A stretch of DNA of 64,000 bases from an uncultured Holophaga sp. (GCF_963677305.1 NZ_OY781925.1:2563501-2627500); one strand, 5' to 3'. Positions 49,663 to 59,826 are shown, counted from the stretch's first letter. Notes: generated by a model not told the origin, from the sequence alone. A program made the numbers and translations.

Positions 49663-52448
49663 GCGCTGGCCCCGGTCCGGACGACCTCCCAGCAGCGGGG
49701 GCAGAGCGCGGCATCGTCGCCTTCACCGGCTCCACCCTTGTGGTTCCAGCAGCGGGGGCACTTGGTGCCCTCATGAGCCTTCACCTCGACCTCCAGGCCC
49801 TCACCATCCATCAGCTTGAGACCCGAGACCACCAAGAGCTCCTCCAGGCCTTCGCCCGTGGCCTCCAGGAGGGCCCGGCGGGCAGCGGGCAGGGTGACGG
49901 TGACCTCTGCATCCAGGCTGGTGCCGATGGTCTTGGCGGCCCGGTGGGGCTCCATGGCGGCCTGCACAGCCTCACGGACCTCCCAGAGGGTCTCCCAGGC
50001 GTCCGAGGCGGGACTGAAGGCCCCCTCAGGGAAGCGCTGTTCGAAGACGCTGCCTTCCACCCCCGGGATGTGCTCCCAGGCCTCGTCCGCCGTGAAGCTG
50101 ATGAGGGGGGCGGCCAGGATGGCCAAGCCCTCGGCCAACCGGCGGCAGACGGTGCGGCAGCTGCGGCGGCGCAGGCTGTCGGCGGCGTCGCAGTAGAGGC
50201 GGTCCTTGATGATCTCGAAGTAGCGCCCGGAGAGCTCCAGCTGGCAGAAGGAGAGGAGGGCCTGGGTGGCCCGGATGAAGTCGAAGGAACCGTAGGCATC
50301 CTTCAGCTCCCTGGCCAGGGACAGGAAAGCATTCCAGACCCAGCGGTCCAGGGGGGTCCACTCCTGCTCGGGCAGCTCTGAAGCGGGATCAAAGGCCGAG
50401 ACGGCCCCCAGGAGGAAGCGCAGAGTGTTGCGCATCTTGCGGTAGGCGTCGGCGTTGCGGTCCAGGATGTCCTTGGAGATGCGCACGTCCTCGCTGAAGT
50501 CCACGCTGGCTACCCAGAGGCGCAGGATGTCGGCACCCAGGGTCTTCATGATCTCCTCGGGGGTGATCACGTTGCCCAGGGACTTGGACATCTTCTGGCC
50601 CTTGCCGTCCAGAACGAAGCCGTGGGTCACCACGGTGTCGTAGGGCTTCTGACCGCTGGCCGCCAGGTTGAAGAGGAGGGAGGAGTGGAACCAGCCGCGG
50701 TGCTGATCCGAGCCCTCCAGGTAGATGAAGTGGCCGTAATCCTCGGGCTTGAGGTCCGGGAAGATGCGGGTGACCACCGTGGCGGAGACCCCGGAGTCGA
50801 TCCAGACATCCAGGATGTCCGTCTCCTTCTGGAGGGCGCTGGAGCCGCACTGGGCGCAGGTGGCCCCGGCGGGCTTGAGCTGCTCCACGGGCAGGTCGGC
50901 CCAGGCCTCGATGCCCCCCTGCTCGATGGCGGCAGCCGCCTTCTCGAAGATCTCGGGCAGCACCAGGGGCTCGCCGCAGTCGGCACAGCGCAGCACGGTG
51001 ATGGGCGTGCCCCAGGCGCGCTGGCGGCTGATGCACCAGTCGGGGCGGCCGCTGATCATGGCGTGGATGCGGTTGCGTCCCTGGGCGGGCACCCAGGCGG
51101 TGCTGTCCACGCCCTCCAGGCCCAGCTCCCGCAGGCTCTGCCCGGTCTGTCCCAGCTCGTCGTCCATAGTGATGAACCACTGTTCCGTGGCCCGGAAGAA
51201 GATGGGGGTCTTGGTGCGCCAGCAGTGGGGATAGCTGTGCTGCAGCTTCTCCTCGTGGAGGAGCGAGCCGTTGGCCTGGAGTCTGGCCACCACCAGGGGA
51301 TTGCAGTCAAAGATGTTCTTCCCCTCCAGCTCGGGATCGTTGACCGCAGCCACGAACTTGCCATCGGGTCCCACCAGCTGGAGCAGGCCCAGGTGGTTGG
51401 CCAGGCCGAAGTCGTCCACACCATGATCAGGGGCGGTGTGGACTAGGCCGGTGCCGGTGTCGGCGGTGACGTAGTCCGCCAGGAGCACCGGGCTCTCGCG
51501 CTCGATCCAGGGGTGCAGGGCCTTCAGGCTCTGGAACTCGCCACCTTTGCGGATTTCCTTGGTGTGCAGGGTCTGGCCCAGCTTCTTCTGGAAGTCCTCC
51601 AGGAGGCTGACGGCCACGACGTAGTACCGGTCCTCGGCCTTCACCACGGCATATTCCATGTCGGGGTGCATGGCGATGGCCAGGTTGCTCGGCAGGGTCC
51701 AGGGGGTGGTGGTCCAGATGGGCAGGTAGAGGGGGGTGGGCAGCTCCAGTCGCCTGGCCTCGGCCTCGGGCACAGCGAAGGCGACCGTGATGGCGGGGCT
51801 GGTCTTGTCGGCGTATTCCACCTCGGCCTCGGCCAGGGCGGTGCGGGCCCCATAGCTCCAGTGGACCACCTTGAGCTTGCGGCGCACGGCCCCCCGCTCG
51901 AAGAGCTGGCCCATGAGGCGCACCACGGCGGCCTCGAACTTGGGCTCCATGGTGACGTAGGGGGCATCCCAGTCGCCCAGCACACCCAGGCGCTGGAAAC
52001 CCGTGCGCTGGGTGTCCACCCACTTGTGGGCGTATGCCCGGCACTTGGCCAGGAACTCACTCTTGGGCATCTCCCGGCGCTTGGGGCCCAGGTCCTTTTC
52101 CACGGCGTGCTCGATGGGGAGGCCGTGGCAGTCCCAGCCGGGGATGTATGGGGACTCATAGCCGTCCAGCCAGAGGGACTTGACCACGATGTCCTTGAGG
52201 ATCTTGTTGAGGGCGTGCCCGATGTGGATGGCCCCGTTGGCATAGGGGGGACCGTCATGGAGGATGCGGCGCCCCCTGCCCTTCCCGGCGGCGTTGTCGG
52301 CGCGGCGGCGGGCCTCGATCTTCTGGTAGAGCCCTTCCGCCTTCCAGCGCTCAAGCCGCTTGGGCTCCCGCTGGGGCAGGTCCGCCTTCATGGGAAACTC
52401 GGTCTTCGGCAGGAAGACCGGATACTTCTTCTTCACGGACTCGCTCAT
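49659..52448 (-). CDS. ileS: Isoleucyl-tRNA synthetase
   Basis: 929 residues, normal for the bacterial zinc-binding type. Class I motifs: HIGH in 'AIHIGHALNKILKD' (near 69) and KMSKS in 'GKGQKMSKSLGN' (near 613). The editing (CP1) domain contains 'WTTTPWTLPSNLAIA' and the 'TGTGLVHTAPDHG' site. The C-terminal zinc finger is 'CPRCWNHKG' and 'LCPRCWEVV'. It charges tRNA-Ile and edits Val. Type with C-terminal zinc, hence likely mupirocin-sensitive by family rule. The 250 bp upstream of the start hold no gene. Confidence 0.98.
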   Translation of the reverse strand: MSESVKKKYPVFLPKTEFPMKADLPQREPKRLERWKAEGLYQKIEARRRADNAAGKGRGRRILHDGPPYANGAIHIGHALNKILKDIVVKSLWLDGYESPYIPGWDCHGLPIEHAVEKDLGPKRREMPKSEFLAKCRAYAHKWVDTQRTGFQRLGVLGDWDAPYVTMEPKFEAAVVRLMGQLFERGAVRRKLKVVHWSYGARTALAEAEVEYADKTSPAITVAFAVPEAEARRLELPTPLYLPIWTTTPWTLPSNLAIAMHPDMEYAVVKAEDRYYVVAVSLLEDFQKKLGQTLHTKEIRKGGEFQSLKALHPWIERESPVLLADYVTADTGTGLVHTAPDHGVDDFGLANHLGLLQLVGPDGKFVAAVNDPELEGKNIFDCNPLVVARLQANGSLLHEEKLQHSYPHCWRTKTPIFFRATEQWFITMDDELGQTGQSLRELGLEGVDSTAWVPAQGRNRIHAMISGRPDWCISRQRAWGTPITVLRCADCGEPLVLPEIFEKAAAAIEQGGIEAWADLPVEQLKPAGATCAQCGSSALQKETDILDVWIDSGVSATVVTRIFPDLKPEDYGHFIYLEGSDQHRGWFHSSLLFNLAASGQKPYDTVVTHGFVLDGKGQKMSKSLGNVITPEEIMKTLGADILRLWVASVDFSEDVRISKDILDRNADAYRKMRNTLRFLLGAVSAFDPASELPEQEWTPLDRWVWNAFLSLARELKDAYGSFDFIRATQALLSFCQLELSGRYFEIIKDRLYCDAADSLRRRSCRTVCRRLAEGLAILAAPLISFTADEAWEHIPGVEGSVFEQRFPEGAFSPASDAWETLWEVREAVQAAMEPHRAAKTIGTSLDAEVTVTLPAARRALLEATGEGLEELLVVSGLKLMDGEGLEVEVKAHEGTKCPRCWNHKGGAGEGDDAALCPRCWEVVRTGASA

Positions 52449-52698
52449 GGCGCCCTCGTGCGCAAAGGGATCCGCCCAAGGACCCCGGGTTCGTAAACAA
52501 CCAGATTACCCGGGGATGCCTCCCTTGCCGAGCGGGAGTGTACCGATGCCCCTCAGAGGAAGGACATGGGCGGCAGCAGGCAGCCAAGGGGGGTGATGAT
52601 GTACTTCCGTGACACGCTCCACGCCAAGACGATCTCCTCCCAGGGCCCGTGGGTCTACTGACGGGCACACAGGCAGGGGGAAAGAGTCCCAGCCGACC

Positions 52699-54099
52699 TC
52701 AGCCCTCCCCCTCGGGACCAGCTGCCTTGAAGCGCGCCAGGGTGCGCTGGCGCTCCAGGGCATGGTCCACAATGGGATTCGGGTAACCCGGGGTGCCCCC
52801 GCTCTCCCAGGGGGCATGGATGGCCTTGGGCGGGAGCAGCGCCAGCTCGGGGCAGTAGCGCCGGATGAAGGCTCCCTCGGGGTCGAAGTTCCGGGATTGG
52901 GTCACGGGATTGAAGATGCGGAACCAGGGCTGGGCGTCGCAGCCGGTGGAGGCGGCCCATTGCCAGCCCCCGTTGTTGGCCGCCAGGTCGAAGTCCAGGA
53001 GGTGGCGGGCGAAGAAGCGCTCTCCCCGCAACCAGTGGATACCCAGGTCTTTGGTGAGGAAGGAGGCCGTCACCATGCGCAGGCGGTTGTGCATCCACCC
53101 CGTCTGCACCAGCTGGCGCATGGCGGCGTCCACCAGGGGGTAGCCGGTCCGTCCCTCGCACCAGGCATGGAAGCGGCGCTCGGCCTCGGGCCCCTCATCC
53201 CAGGCCAGCCGCTCGAAGGCGGGCTTGAAGGCATGGTGCTCCACCTCGGGACGGTGCCAGAGGAGCTGCTGGTAGAAGTCCCGCCAGATGAGCTCGTCCA
53301 GCCAAGCCTGGGCTCCCTCGCCCCCCTGCGCCAGGGCCTCCCTCACGAGCTCCCGGATGGAGAGGGTGCCGAAGCGAAGGTGGGTGGAGAGGTAGGAGAC
53401 CCCCTTGCGCCCCGGGAAGTCCCGGAGGGCCTTGTAGTGCGCCATGCGCCCCCGGAAGTCCTCCCAGAGCCGCTGCGCCCCCTCGGAACCCGGCTCCAGG
53501 CCTTTCTCCACCGCCTGGAAACCCAGGTCGGCCAGGGAGGGCATGGAAGTACCGGAGAGCATCAGCTGCCCCGGCCGGGGATCCACCCGGGCCTCCCCCA
53601 GGCGATGGGGTCCCAGGGCCCTCCGCCAGGCGTTGCGGTAGGGGGTGAAGACGGAGAACATCCTCCCGGCTCCGGTGCGGAGCTCGTCGGTCTCGAAGAT
53701 CACCTGATCCCGCAGGGCCGTGAAGGCGATCCCCTCCGCCTCCAGGGTGGCGGCCACCGCAGCATCGCGGGCGGTGGCGAAGGGCTCGTAGTCCCTGGCG
53801 CAGACCACCTCCTGCACCCCCAACTCCCGAGCCATCCGGGGGATCAGGTCCCGGGCCTCCCCGTGCAGAACCCGGAGACCGCCCCCCAGACGGGCGAGGT
53901 TGACATGGAGGGACTGGAGGCTTCCATGGATGAAGGCCACCCTGCGGTCCGCTCGGCTCTCCAGCTGTTCCAGGAGGGCGGTGTCAAAGACGAAGACACA
54001 GTGGACCCGGGCGTGGTGGGCCAGGGCGTGCGCGAGGGGGCGGTGGTCATCGCTTCGGAGATCCCTCCGGAACCAGACGAGGGCGGTGCTTTCGGTCAT
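52699..54099 (-). CDS. phrB: Cryptochrome/deoxyribodipyrimidine photolyase
   Basis: 466 residues from the ATG at 54099. The N-terminal antenna domain starts 'LVWFRRDLRSDDHRPLAHAL'. The C-terminal FAD domain has 'GEGAQAWLDELIWRDFYQQL', the 'RTGYPLVDAAMRQL' block, 'GWMHNRLRMVTASFLTKDL' and 'NNGGWQWAASTGCDAQPWFRIFNP' (in pieces), with the conserved Trp chain. It should repair UV-induced cyclobutane dimers using blue light. Single gene; the divergent methyltransferase gene starts 74 bases away. Confidence 0.96.
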   Translation of the reverse strand: MTESTALVWFRRDLRSDDHRPLAHALAHHARVHCVFVFDTALLEQLESRADRRVAFIHGSLQSLHVNLARLGGGLRVLHGEARDLIPRMARELGVQEVVCARDYEPFATARDAAVAATLEAEGIAFTALRDQVIFETDELRTGAGRMFSVFTPYRNAWRRALGPHRLGEARVDPRPGQLMLSGTSMPSLADLGFQAVEKGLEPGSEGAQRLWEDFRGRMAHYKALRDFPGRKGVSYLSTHLRFGTLSIRELVREALAQGGEGAQAWLDELIWRDFYQQLLWHRPEVEHHAFKPAFERLAWDEGPEAERRFHAWCEGRTGYPLVDAAMRQLVQTGWMHNRLRMVTASFLTKDLGIHWLRGERFFARHLLDFDLAANNGGWQWAASTGCDAQPWFRIFNPVTQSRNFDPEGAFIRRYCPELALLPPKAIHAPWESGGTPGYPNPIVDHALERQRTLARFKAAGPEGEG

Positions 54100-54173
54100 G
54101 CCTCCCAGTGTCGTCCGGGAACCCGGACTCATCCAGCCCCAAGCCCGCTCCCCCCCGAGGCTACACTGGGACC

Positions 54174-54902
54174 ATGGACTGGTTCATCCGGGATTTCGAC
54201 CACCCCTTCTACTTCGACATCTACCAGGACAAGGAGTCCGAGGCCGGAAAGGAGGGTCCTGCCCTGGCGGCGATGCTGGGACTTCCCAAAGGCAGCCGGG
54301 TTCTAGACCTGCCCTGCGGCTGGGGACGGCTCCAGCCCGCCCTGGAGGAACTCGGGCTGGAGGTGGTGGGCGGGGACCTGAGCGCCCTCAACCTGGCGCG
54401 GCACCAGCAGGAGCACCCCGGGGCCCTGGTGCGCCTGGACCTCAGAGCTCTGCCCTTCAGACGGGCCTGTGCGGATGGGGTCTTCTGCGCCTTCACCAGC
54501 TGGGGCTATTTCGCCACAGAAGAGGAGAACCTCCGACAACTCCAGGAGTTCCATCGGGTCTTGAAGCCCGGGGGTGTGCTCCTCCTGGACCTGGTGGCCC
54601 GCGCCTATCTGGAGGAGGCCATCGCCCCCATGGAGAACACCTGGTTCGCCGCCCGGGGGGACTACCGGGAGCGGATCCGCTGGTCCCCGGACCGGCGCCG
54701 CACCTGGACGGACCGCATCCTCAAGGGCGAGCGCTTCCGCCATGACATCTGGATCCCCGAGGACGGCGAGGTCCTGGACTTCCTGGAGCGGGCGGGCTTC
54801 GCCGTGGAGGCGATCTGGGGGGGACTGGACCGCCGTCCCCTCACCCGCAGCTCTGAGCGCCGGATCTACCGCGCGGTCTCCCTCCCCACCGCCAGGGCGT
54901 AG
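54174..54902 (+). CDS. SAM-dependent methyltransferase
   Basis: 242 residues of class I methyltransferase. Motif I 'RVLDLPCGWGRLQPALEELG' binds SAM. Then follow 'LEVVGGDLSALNLARH', 'DLRALPFRRACADGVFCAFTS' and 'RVLKPGGVLLLDLVAR'. The substrate is unknown. The C-terminus has the 'WIPEDGEVLDFLERAGF' pattern of Methyltransf_11/25-type enzymes. It overlaps the MFS gene tail-to-tail by 37 bases. Confidence 0.88.
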   Translation: MDWFIRDFDHPFYFDIYQDKESEAGKEGPALAAMLGLPKGSRVLDLPCGWGRLQPALEELGLEVVGGDLSALNLARHQQEHPGALVRLDLRALPFRRACADGVFCAFTSWGYFATEEENLRQLQEFHRVLKPGGVLLLDLVARAYLEEAIAPMENTWFAARGDYRERIRWSPDRRRTWTDRILKGERFRHDIWIPEDGEVLDFLERAGFAVEAIWGGLDRRPLTRSSERRIYRAVSLPTARA

Positions 54903-56023
54903 GCACCGAAGACGAGGCCGAGCCCCACCAGGGTGGCCCGGATCCCGAAGGTCTCCACCCCGGCGCTCCCCAGGAAGGGCCCGGCCATCATCCCCACGGC
55001 ATAGGAAAGGTTGAGGATGCCGAAGACGGTGGCATAGCTGGTGCTGCCCATGCGTTCCACCGCGTCCGCCAGGGCCGGACTGGCGGGGCTCATGATGAGG
55101 GTGGCGCAGAGCCCGAGGCCGGCCATGGCCGCCATGACGCCCCAGCGGACCGAAGTGAACACAGGCAGGGGGATGAGGAGGAAGGAGAGGATCAGGCCGG
55201 TCCGCAGGAGCCGCCTACGCCCGTAGCGGTCCGAGAGGGCCCCCACCAGGGGTGAGGTGAGGGTGTGGGCCAGGGCGGCCATGGAAAAGCAGATGCCGAT
55301 GAAGGCAGGGCCCCAGCCCATGCTGCGGTCGAAGTGGAGGGGCAGGACAGCCTCCAGGGTCGCCCACAGCCCGGCCCCCAGGGCCATGGCCCCGGCGAAG
55401 AGCCTCACGGTGCTGTTCTTCAAAATCTGCCGGTATTCCAGAGGGACACTCTCCCCCTTGGGGGCGTCCTTCAGCAGGAGGATCCGCACCAGGGCGTCCA
55501 GGGCCGCCAGGGCACCGGCCAGCAGGAAGGGGGCCCTCAACCCGAAGCGCTCCGCCAGGAAACCCGCGACCGGGGGGCCCAGGAGCACCCCGACGTTGGC
55601 GAAGGCGAAGCAGGTGCTCATGGCCTTCCCCCGGTGCTCGGAGGGCCAGTGGTCCGCCAGGAGGGCCATGCCCGAGGTCCAGGTGGCCGTGGCGGAGAGC
55701 CCCTGCAGCACCCGGGCGGTCAGCAGGAGCCAGAAGTGGTGGGCGAAGGCGAAGAGCAGCGTCGACCCTGCCAAGCCCACCAGGCCCCAGAGCAGGGCGG
55801 TCCGGCGCCCCAACCGGTCCCCCAGCCGCCCCAGGGGCAGGGTCCCCAGGAGCAGCGCCAGGGAGTAGCTCCCGAAGAGAAGCCCGAGTCGCATCTGGGA
55901 GAGCCCGTAGTCCCGGGCATAGACCGGCAGCAGGGGCACCAGGAGGTAATAGAGGAGGGTATCGGTGAAAAGGGCGGTGGCCACGACGGCGAGTGCGGCG
56001 TGCCGGGGCTTGAGCGCGGTCAT
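54866..56023 (-). CDS. MFS transporter (DHA1/TCR-like)
   Basis: 385 residues with twelve membrane helices. Motif A-like 'LGRLGDRLGRRTALLWGLVG' follows helix 2. It has 'ARVLQGLSATATWTSGMALL' and, at the start of the second half, 'LVGALSDRYGRRRLLRTG'. The family exports drugs (TetA-like) or takes up small solutes; the substrate is unknown. It converges with the methyltransferase gene. Confidence 0.9.
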   Translation of the reverse strand: MTALKPRHAALAVVATALFTDTLLYYLLVPLLPVYARDYGLSQMRLGLLFGSYSLALLLGTLPLGRLGDRLGRRTALLWGLVGLAGSTLLFAFAHHFWLLLTARVLQGLSATATWTSGMALLADHWPSEHRGKAMSTCFAFANVGVLLGPPVAGFLAERFGLRAPFLLAGALAALDALVRILLLKDAPKGESVPLEYRQILKNSTVRLFAGAMALGAGLWATLEAVLPLHFDRSMGWGPAFIGICFSMAALAHTLTSPLVGALSDRYGRRRLLRTGLILSFLLIPLPVFTSVRWGVMAAMAGLGLCATLIMSPASPALADAVERMGSTSYATVFGILNLSYAVGMMAGPFLGSAGVETFGIRATLVGLGLVFGAYALAVGRETAR

Positions 56024-56117
56024 GCCTGAATCCTAACTCAAGCGGGCCCCCCTACCCCGGGCCCGGATTTCACCCCACCTCCCGTTTGCCGATAGAAGGT
56101 GGACCCGACGACACCTC

Positions 56118-59100
56118 ATGCACCCTTTCTTCCGATGGCTTCCCATAGCGCTCATGGTTTCAGCCCTGTCGGGCTGGTGCCCAGGCTCCAGCACCACTCC
56201 CCCCCTGGGCCGACAGCTGTACGAGAGCTACGGAACCCGGCAGGGGCTGGGCAACCTGGCCGTGACCTGCCTCTGCCAGGACAGCCAGGGACTACTATGG
56301 GTGGGCACTCAGGGGAACCTCTACCGTTTCGATGGCGGCAGCTTCCAGTCCTTCGGACTCCGGGAGGGTCTCCCTTCGGGCTACATCGACTGCGTGGCAT
56401 CGACGGGCTCAGAACTCTGGGTGGGCACCTGGTCCGGCCTCGCCAGGCGCACCGGCAACGGCTTCACCCCGGTCGCCCTGCCGGGCCGGGTCCCCTTTCC
56501 CAGAATCCGCGACCTGGAACAGGATGCTGCAGGTGCCCTCTGGGTGGCCACCACTGCCGGTCCCTTCTGCATCCGTGCAGGCCAGCCCGCCCTGCCCCTC
56601 GAGGGCTGGCCTGGAGGCGAAGCCCGGGCGCTCGCATGGACCCCTGGAGGCATCTGGTTCGCCTCTGGGTCCCGCCTGCTCCACAGGAGCCCGGACGGTC
56701 ACTGGAACAATCCGGAGCAGCCGCCCCTGGAGAGCGGAGAGCAGCTGGAGGATGTGCTGGCCCGCCGGGACGGCACCCTCCTGGTGCGCTCTCCTGCCCG
56801 GATCTGGATTCGGGAACCCGGGCAGCAGCATTTCGTCCTTCTCTGGGCCTCCAGGACCCTGAGCAGCCAGAGTGGATCCAGACCTTACCTGGAACCCGAT
56901 GGGACGATCTGGATCCCGACAGATGAGGGGCTCCTGGTCCTGAAACAGGGAGCGGAACCCCAGCCGGCCCCCGACCGGGGCCTGCCGACGCGCTCCCCCC
57001 GGGCCGTCCTGAGGGACCGGGAGGGCACCCTCTGGGTGGCTGGCCAGGGGTTGCACCGGGATCTGGGACAGGGGGGATGGGAAGCCTGCACCACCCGGGA
57101 GGGGCTCCCCCACGACCAGGTCTGGTCCATCCTCCGCGACCGGAGGGGCACCCTTTGGGCGGGCACCAGCCTGGGACTGGCCCGCAGCTCGGCCCGCGGC
57201 TGGACGCCACTCAGTGGCACCACCCGGGAGGCCATCCGGGCCCTGGCCGAGGACGGAGAGGGCCGCATCTGGGCGGGCACCGCCCACGGGGATCTCCTGA
57301 TCCTCGACGGACAGGGCAGACTCCTGGAGCGGTTGCCCGGAGGGCCGATCCTGGGCTCCCGCAAGATCCTCGCCCTCCACTGCCGGCCCGATGGACTCTG
57401 GGTAGGTACGGATGGCGCTGGACTGCTGCGGGCGGACCGGGCGGGAGGCCGCTGGCGCCTCAACAGGGTCCCAGGTGCACCGGAAGGCCGGGTGAGCCAG
57501 GTGCTGGAGGACGCCCAGGGTCGGCTCTGGGCGGCCACAGAACAGGGACTGGCCATCCTGGATGCGCAGGGATGGCATCGATTCGGGCGGGACAGCGGAC
57601 TCCGCCAGGATCATGTCTCAAGTCTCTGCTTCACCCGGAGTGGACGGGTGGCGACGGGGTATTTCGAACCTCTTGGGCTCAGCCTGCTGAAACTGGACGC
57701 GAAGGGCATGCCCCGGGAGGTCCTGAACTGGGACAGCTCTGGTCCCCTCAGCTCGGACACGGTCAACCTGCTCGGGGAGGATGCGGAGGGACGGCTCTGG
57801 GTGGGAGGCGCCCGGGGGGTGGATATCCTCAAAGGACGGAGCCGCTGGCACATCGACACACGGAACGGGCTGGTGGGCGAAGACTGTGACGCCGGGGCCT
57901 TCCTGGCGGAGGCGGACGGCACGGTCTGGGTGGGCACCAGCACCGGACTGGTCCACTACCTCGGCCATCCTCTGGAGCATCCACTGCCCCCACCCTCCGT
58001 GCTCCTCCTCGAAGCCACCCTGGGTAGAGTGAACCTTCCCCTATCAGGCCAGGGACCCGCCACGGTGGGGTACGCGGAGAGGAGCCTCCTGTTGCGTTTC
58101 ACCGGAGACTCGCTCCTGGACCCGGATCAACTGGAGTATGCCTACCGCTTCAAGGGACCAGGGGATCCCCCATGGCGCAGCGCCCCCAGCCGTGAGCTGC
58201 ACCTGGCAACCCTGCTGCCGGGTGACTATATCCTCCAGCTCCGGGCCAAACGACGGGAGGGGGAGTGGGGTCCGATCCGCGAACTGGGCTTCTCCATCAC
58301 GCCCGCCTGGTGGCAGCGGACTTGGCTCCGCCTGCTGGGGGGCCTGATGCTGGCGGCCCTCCTTGCCCGTGGGGTGCATGTCTATGTCCGCTATCTGAGG
58401 CGGCGGAACCAGGAACTGGAGGCCCTGCTTCAGTTGGCGGACACCCTCGCCCGGGATCTGGAGAGCGCCAACCTGAACCTCCAGGAGCAGACCCTGACGG
58501 ATCCCCTGACCGGCTTGAAGAACCGCCGATTCCTGGAGGCCAGCATCGGACGGGATCTGGCCGAGGTGGAGCGGATGCAGAGGGAGGAGGGGCTTGGGGA
58601 TGCAAATCTGGGCCTGCTCTTCGTCATGGTCGACATCGACCTGTTCAAGCATGTGAACGACATCCACGGGCACTTAGCAGGCGACAGCACCCTCCAGCAA
58701 TTCGCAGATGTCCTCCGGGCGGCCACCCGGGGTTCGGATACCCTCATCCGCTATGGCGGCGAGGAGTTCCTGGTGTTGGCGCGGCAGGTGCGCAGCGAGG
58801 ATGCCACCATCCTGGTGGAGCGGATCCGGCGGGCGGTCGAAACCCGGCGCTTCCAGCTGCCTTCGGGAGAAGCCCTGCACTGCACCTGCAGTCTGGGCTT
58901 CGCCCCCTTCCCCATCACACCTGTCGAACCTGGAGGCATCCCCTGGTCCCAGAGCCTGGCGATGGCGGACCACTGCCTCTACCAGGCCAAAGAAGAGGGG
59001 AGGAACGGCTGGGTGGGGGTGCTCCCGGGTCCACCGGGCCTGGCAGGGATCCTGCCCCAGTCCCTCAGCCTGGAAGCGCTCCTGGACGCGGGCAGCCTGA

Positions 59101-59156
59101 GGGCCGTGTCCTCAAAAAGCAGCAGGGCCCCTGTCGGGGCCCAGGTGGACCGGTAA
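56118..59156 (+). CDS. Propeller-sensor diguanylate cyclase
   Basis: 1012 residues. A signal peptide is followed by about 14 short 'two-component regulator propeller' repeats of the form G-x-L-W-V-G-T (for example 'GLLWVGTQGNLYRF', 'GRLWVGGARGVDIL'), two seven-blade propellers' worth, then a Y_Y_Y domain ('LEYAYRFKGPGDPPW'). One membrane helix ('LLGGLMLAALLARGVHVYV') and a coiled coil follow, then the GGDEF domain. The active site is GGEEF near residue 879, with an inhibitory-site RxxD ('RGSD') five residues before it. It should make c-di-GMP in response to a periplasmic ligand. Its 3' end overlaps the rnpB gene on the other strand. Confidence 0.93.
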   Translation: MHPFFRWLPIALMVSALSGWCPGSSTTPPLGRQLYESYGTRQGLGNLAVTCLCQDSQGLLWVGTQGNLYRFDGGSFQSFGLREGLPSGYIDCVASTGSELWVGTWSGLARRTGNGFTPVALPGRVPFPRIRDLEQDAAGALWVATTAGPFCIRAGQPALPLEGWPGGEARALAWTPGGIWFASGSRLLHRSPDGHWNNPEQPPLESGEQLEDVLARRDGTLLVRSPARIWIREPGQQHFVLLWASRTLSSQSGSRPYLEPDGTIWIPTDEGLLVLKQGAEPQPAPDRGLPTRSPRAVLRDREGTLWVAGQGLHRDLGQGGWEACTTREGLPHDQVWSILRDRRGTLWAGTSLGLARSSARGWTPLSGTTREAIRALAEDGEGRIWAGTAHGDLLILDGQGRLLERLPGGPILGSRKILALHCRPDGLWVGTDGAGLLRADRAGGRWRLNRVPGAPEGRVSQVLEDAQGRLWAATEQGLAILDAQGWHRFGRDSGLRQDHVSSLCFTRSGRVATGYFEPLGLSLLKLDAKGMPREVLNWDSSGPLSSDTVNLLGEDAEGRLWVGGARGVDILKGRSRWHIDTRNGLVGEDCDAGAFLAEADGTVWVGTSTGLVHYLGHPLEHPLPPPSVLLLEATLGRVNLPLSGQGPATVGYAERSLLLRFTGDSLLDPDQLEYAYRFKGPGDPPWRSAPSRELHLATLLPGDYILQLRAKRREGEWGPIRELGFSITPAWWQRTWLRLLGGLMLAALLARGVHVYVRYLRRRNQELEALLQLADTLARDLESANLNLQEQTLTDPLTGLKNRRFLEASIGRDLAEVERMQREEGLGDANLGLLFVMVDIDLFKHVNDIHGHLAGDSTLQQFADVLRAATRGSDTLIRYGGEEFLVLARQVRSEDATILVERIRRAVETRRFQLPSGEALHCTCSLGFAPFPITPVEPGGIPWSQSLAMADHCLYQAKEEGRNGWVGVLPGPPGLAGILPQSLSLEALLDAGSLRAVSSKSSRAPVGAQVDR
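59113..59142 (-). terminator. Intrinsic terminator of rnpB
   Basis: On the minus strand: GGGCCCC-GACA-GGGGCCC, a short spacer, then TTTTT. A perfect 7-bp GC stem followed by a T-run. It lies inside the last codons of the propeller-GGDEF gene. Confidence 0.85.
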
Positions 59157-59502
59157 GCCGGATTCTGTCGTGGAGTGTCATTCCTCTGGGGACCGCATCA
59201 CTGCGGAACTCTAGCAACCTACCCGCTGGCTCGGTCGAGCCGACCTGTTCCCCTTTCGGGGATTCACCAGCCTATTTGGTCTTGCTCCGTGGGGGGTTTA
59301 CCATGCCCGTCCCGTTGCCGGTCCGGCGGTGGGCTCTTACTCCACCGTTTCACCCTTGCCTGTGCCTTGCGGCCATCGGCGGTCTGCTCTCTGTTGCACT
59401 TTCCGTCGGGTCACCCCGCCCAGGCGTTACCTGGCCCACTGCTCTGCGGAGTCCGGACTTTCCTCTGCGGCAAGCCGCAGCGACACCCTGGTCCACAGCT
59501 CC
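59140..59502 (-). ncRNA. rnpB: RNase P RNA (rnpB)
   Basis: Read on the minus strand, the gene has the universal P4 element GAGGAAAGTCCGGACTCC, then 'AGAGCAG' and the 'GGGTGACCCGACGGAAAGTGCAACAGA' region (in parts). It ends with the conserved 'ACAGAATCCGGCTTACCGG'. The P1 stem pairs GTGGACC near the 5' end with GGTCCAC near the 3' end. About 360 nt, bacterial type A size. It is the catalytic RNA that matures tRNA 5' ends. 5' boundary is approximate. Confidence 0.95.
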
Positions 59503-59826
59503 ATCCTATCACGGGCGCGGGCAGCAGGAGAGGAAGAGAGGCGCTGGGGAAGCTTTATATATTTTCATCTTATTAAATATGCCCAGACATCCAAATACTG
59601 TACAAATTTGAATTATGCGTCGAAGTCATCAAATTTACCCATCGCAGACCTCGGTACTACTCGTTTTACAGGTCAGGCCACCCTTGGGAGAATGATGCTG
59701 TCCCCATCAAGCACCCGTTCCCCCGGCTCGGTCGCCGCCAGGGAGCCTCCACACCCCCTCCGCCCCCTGTCCCGGCGGATCCACGGCTTTCCGGCCCCTG
59801 CCGGAGGCCTGCCCAGGAGATTATAT
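59503..59826. other. Intergenic region upstream of rnpB and SnoaL gene
   Basis: About 320 bp with an AT-rich core (59555-59650) that contrasts with the GC-rich host DNA. It should contain the rnpB promoter (minus strand) and the promoter of the SnoaL-like gene (plus strand). I see no reliable further gene in it. Confidence 0.5.

Noticed and set aside
59175..59576. ORFs in the rnpB region
   Set aside because: The conserved RNase P RNA signature on the minus strand explains this region.
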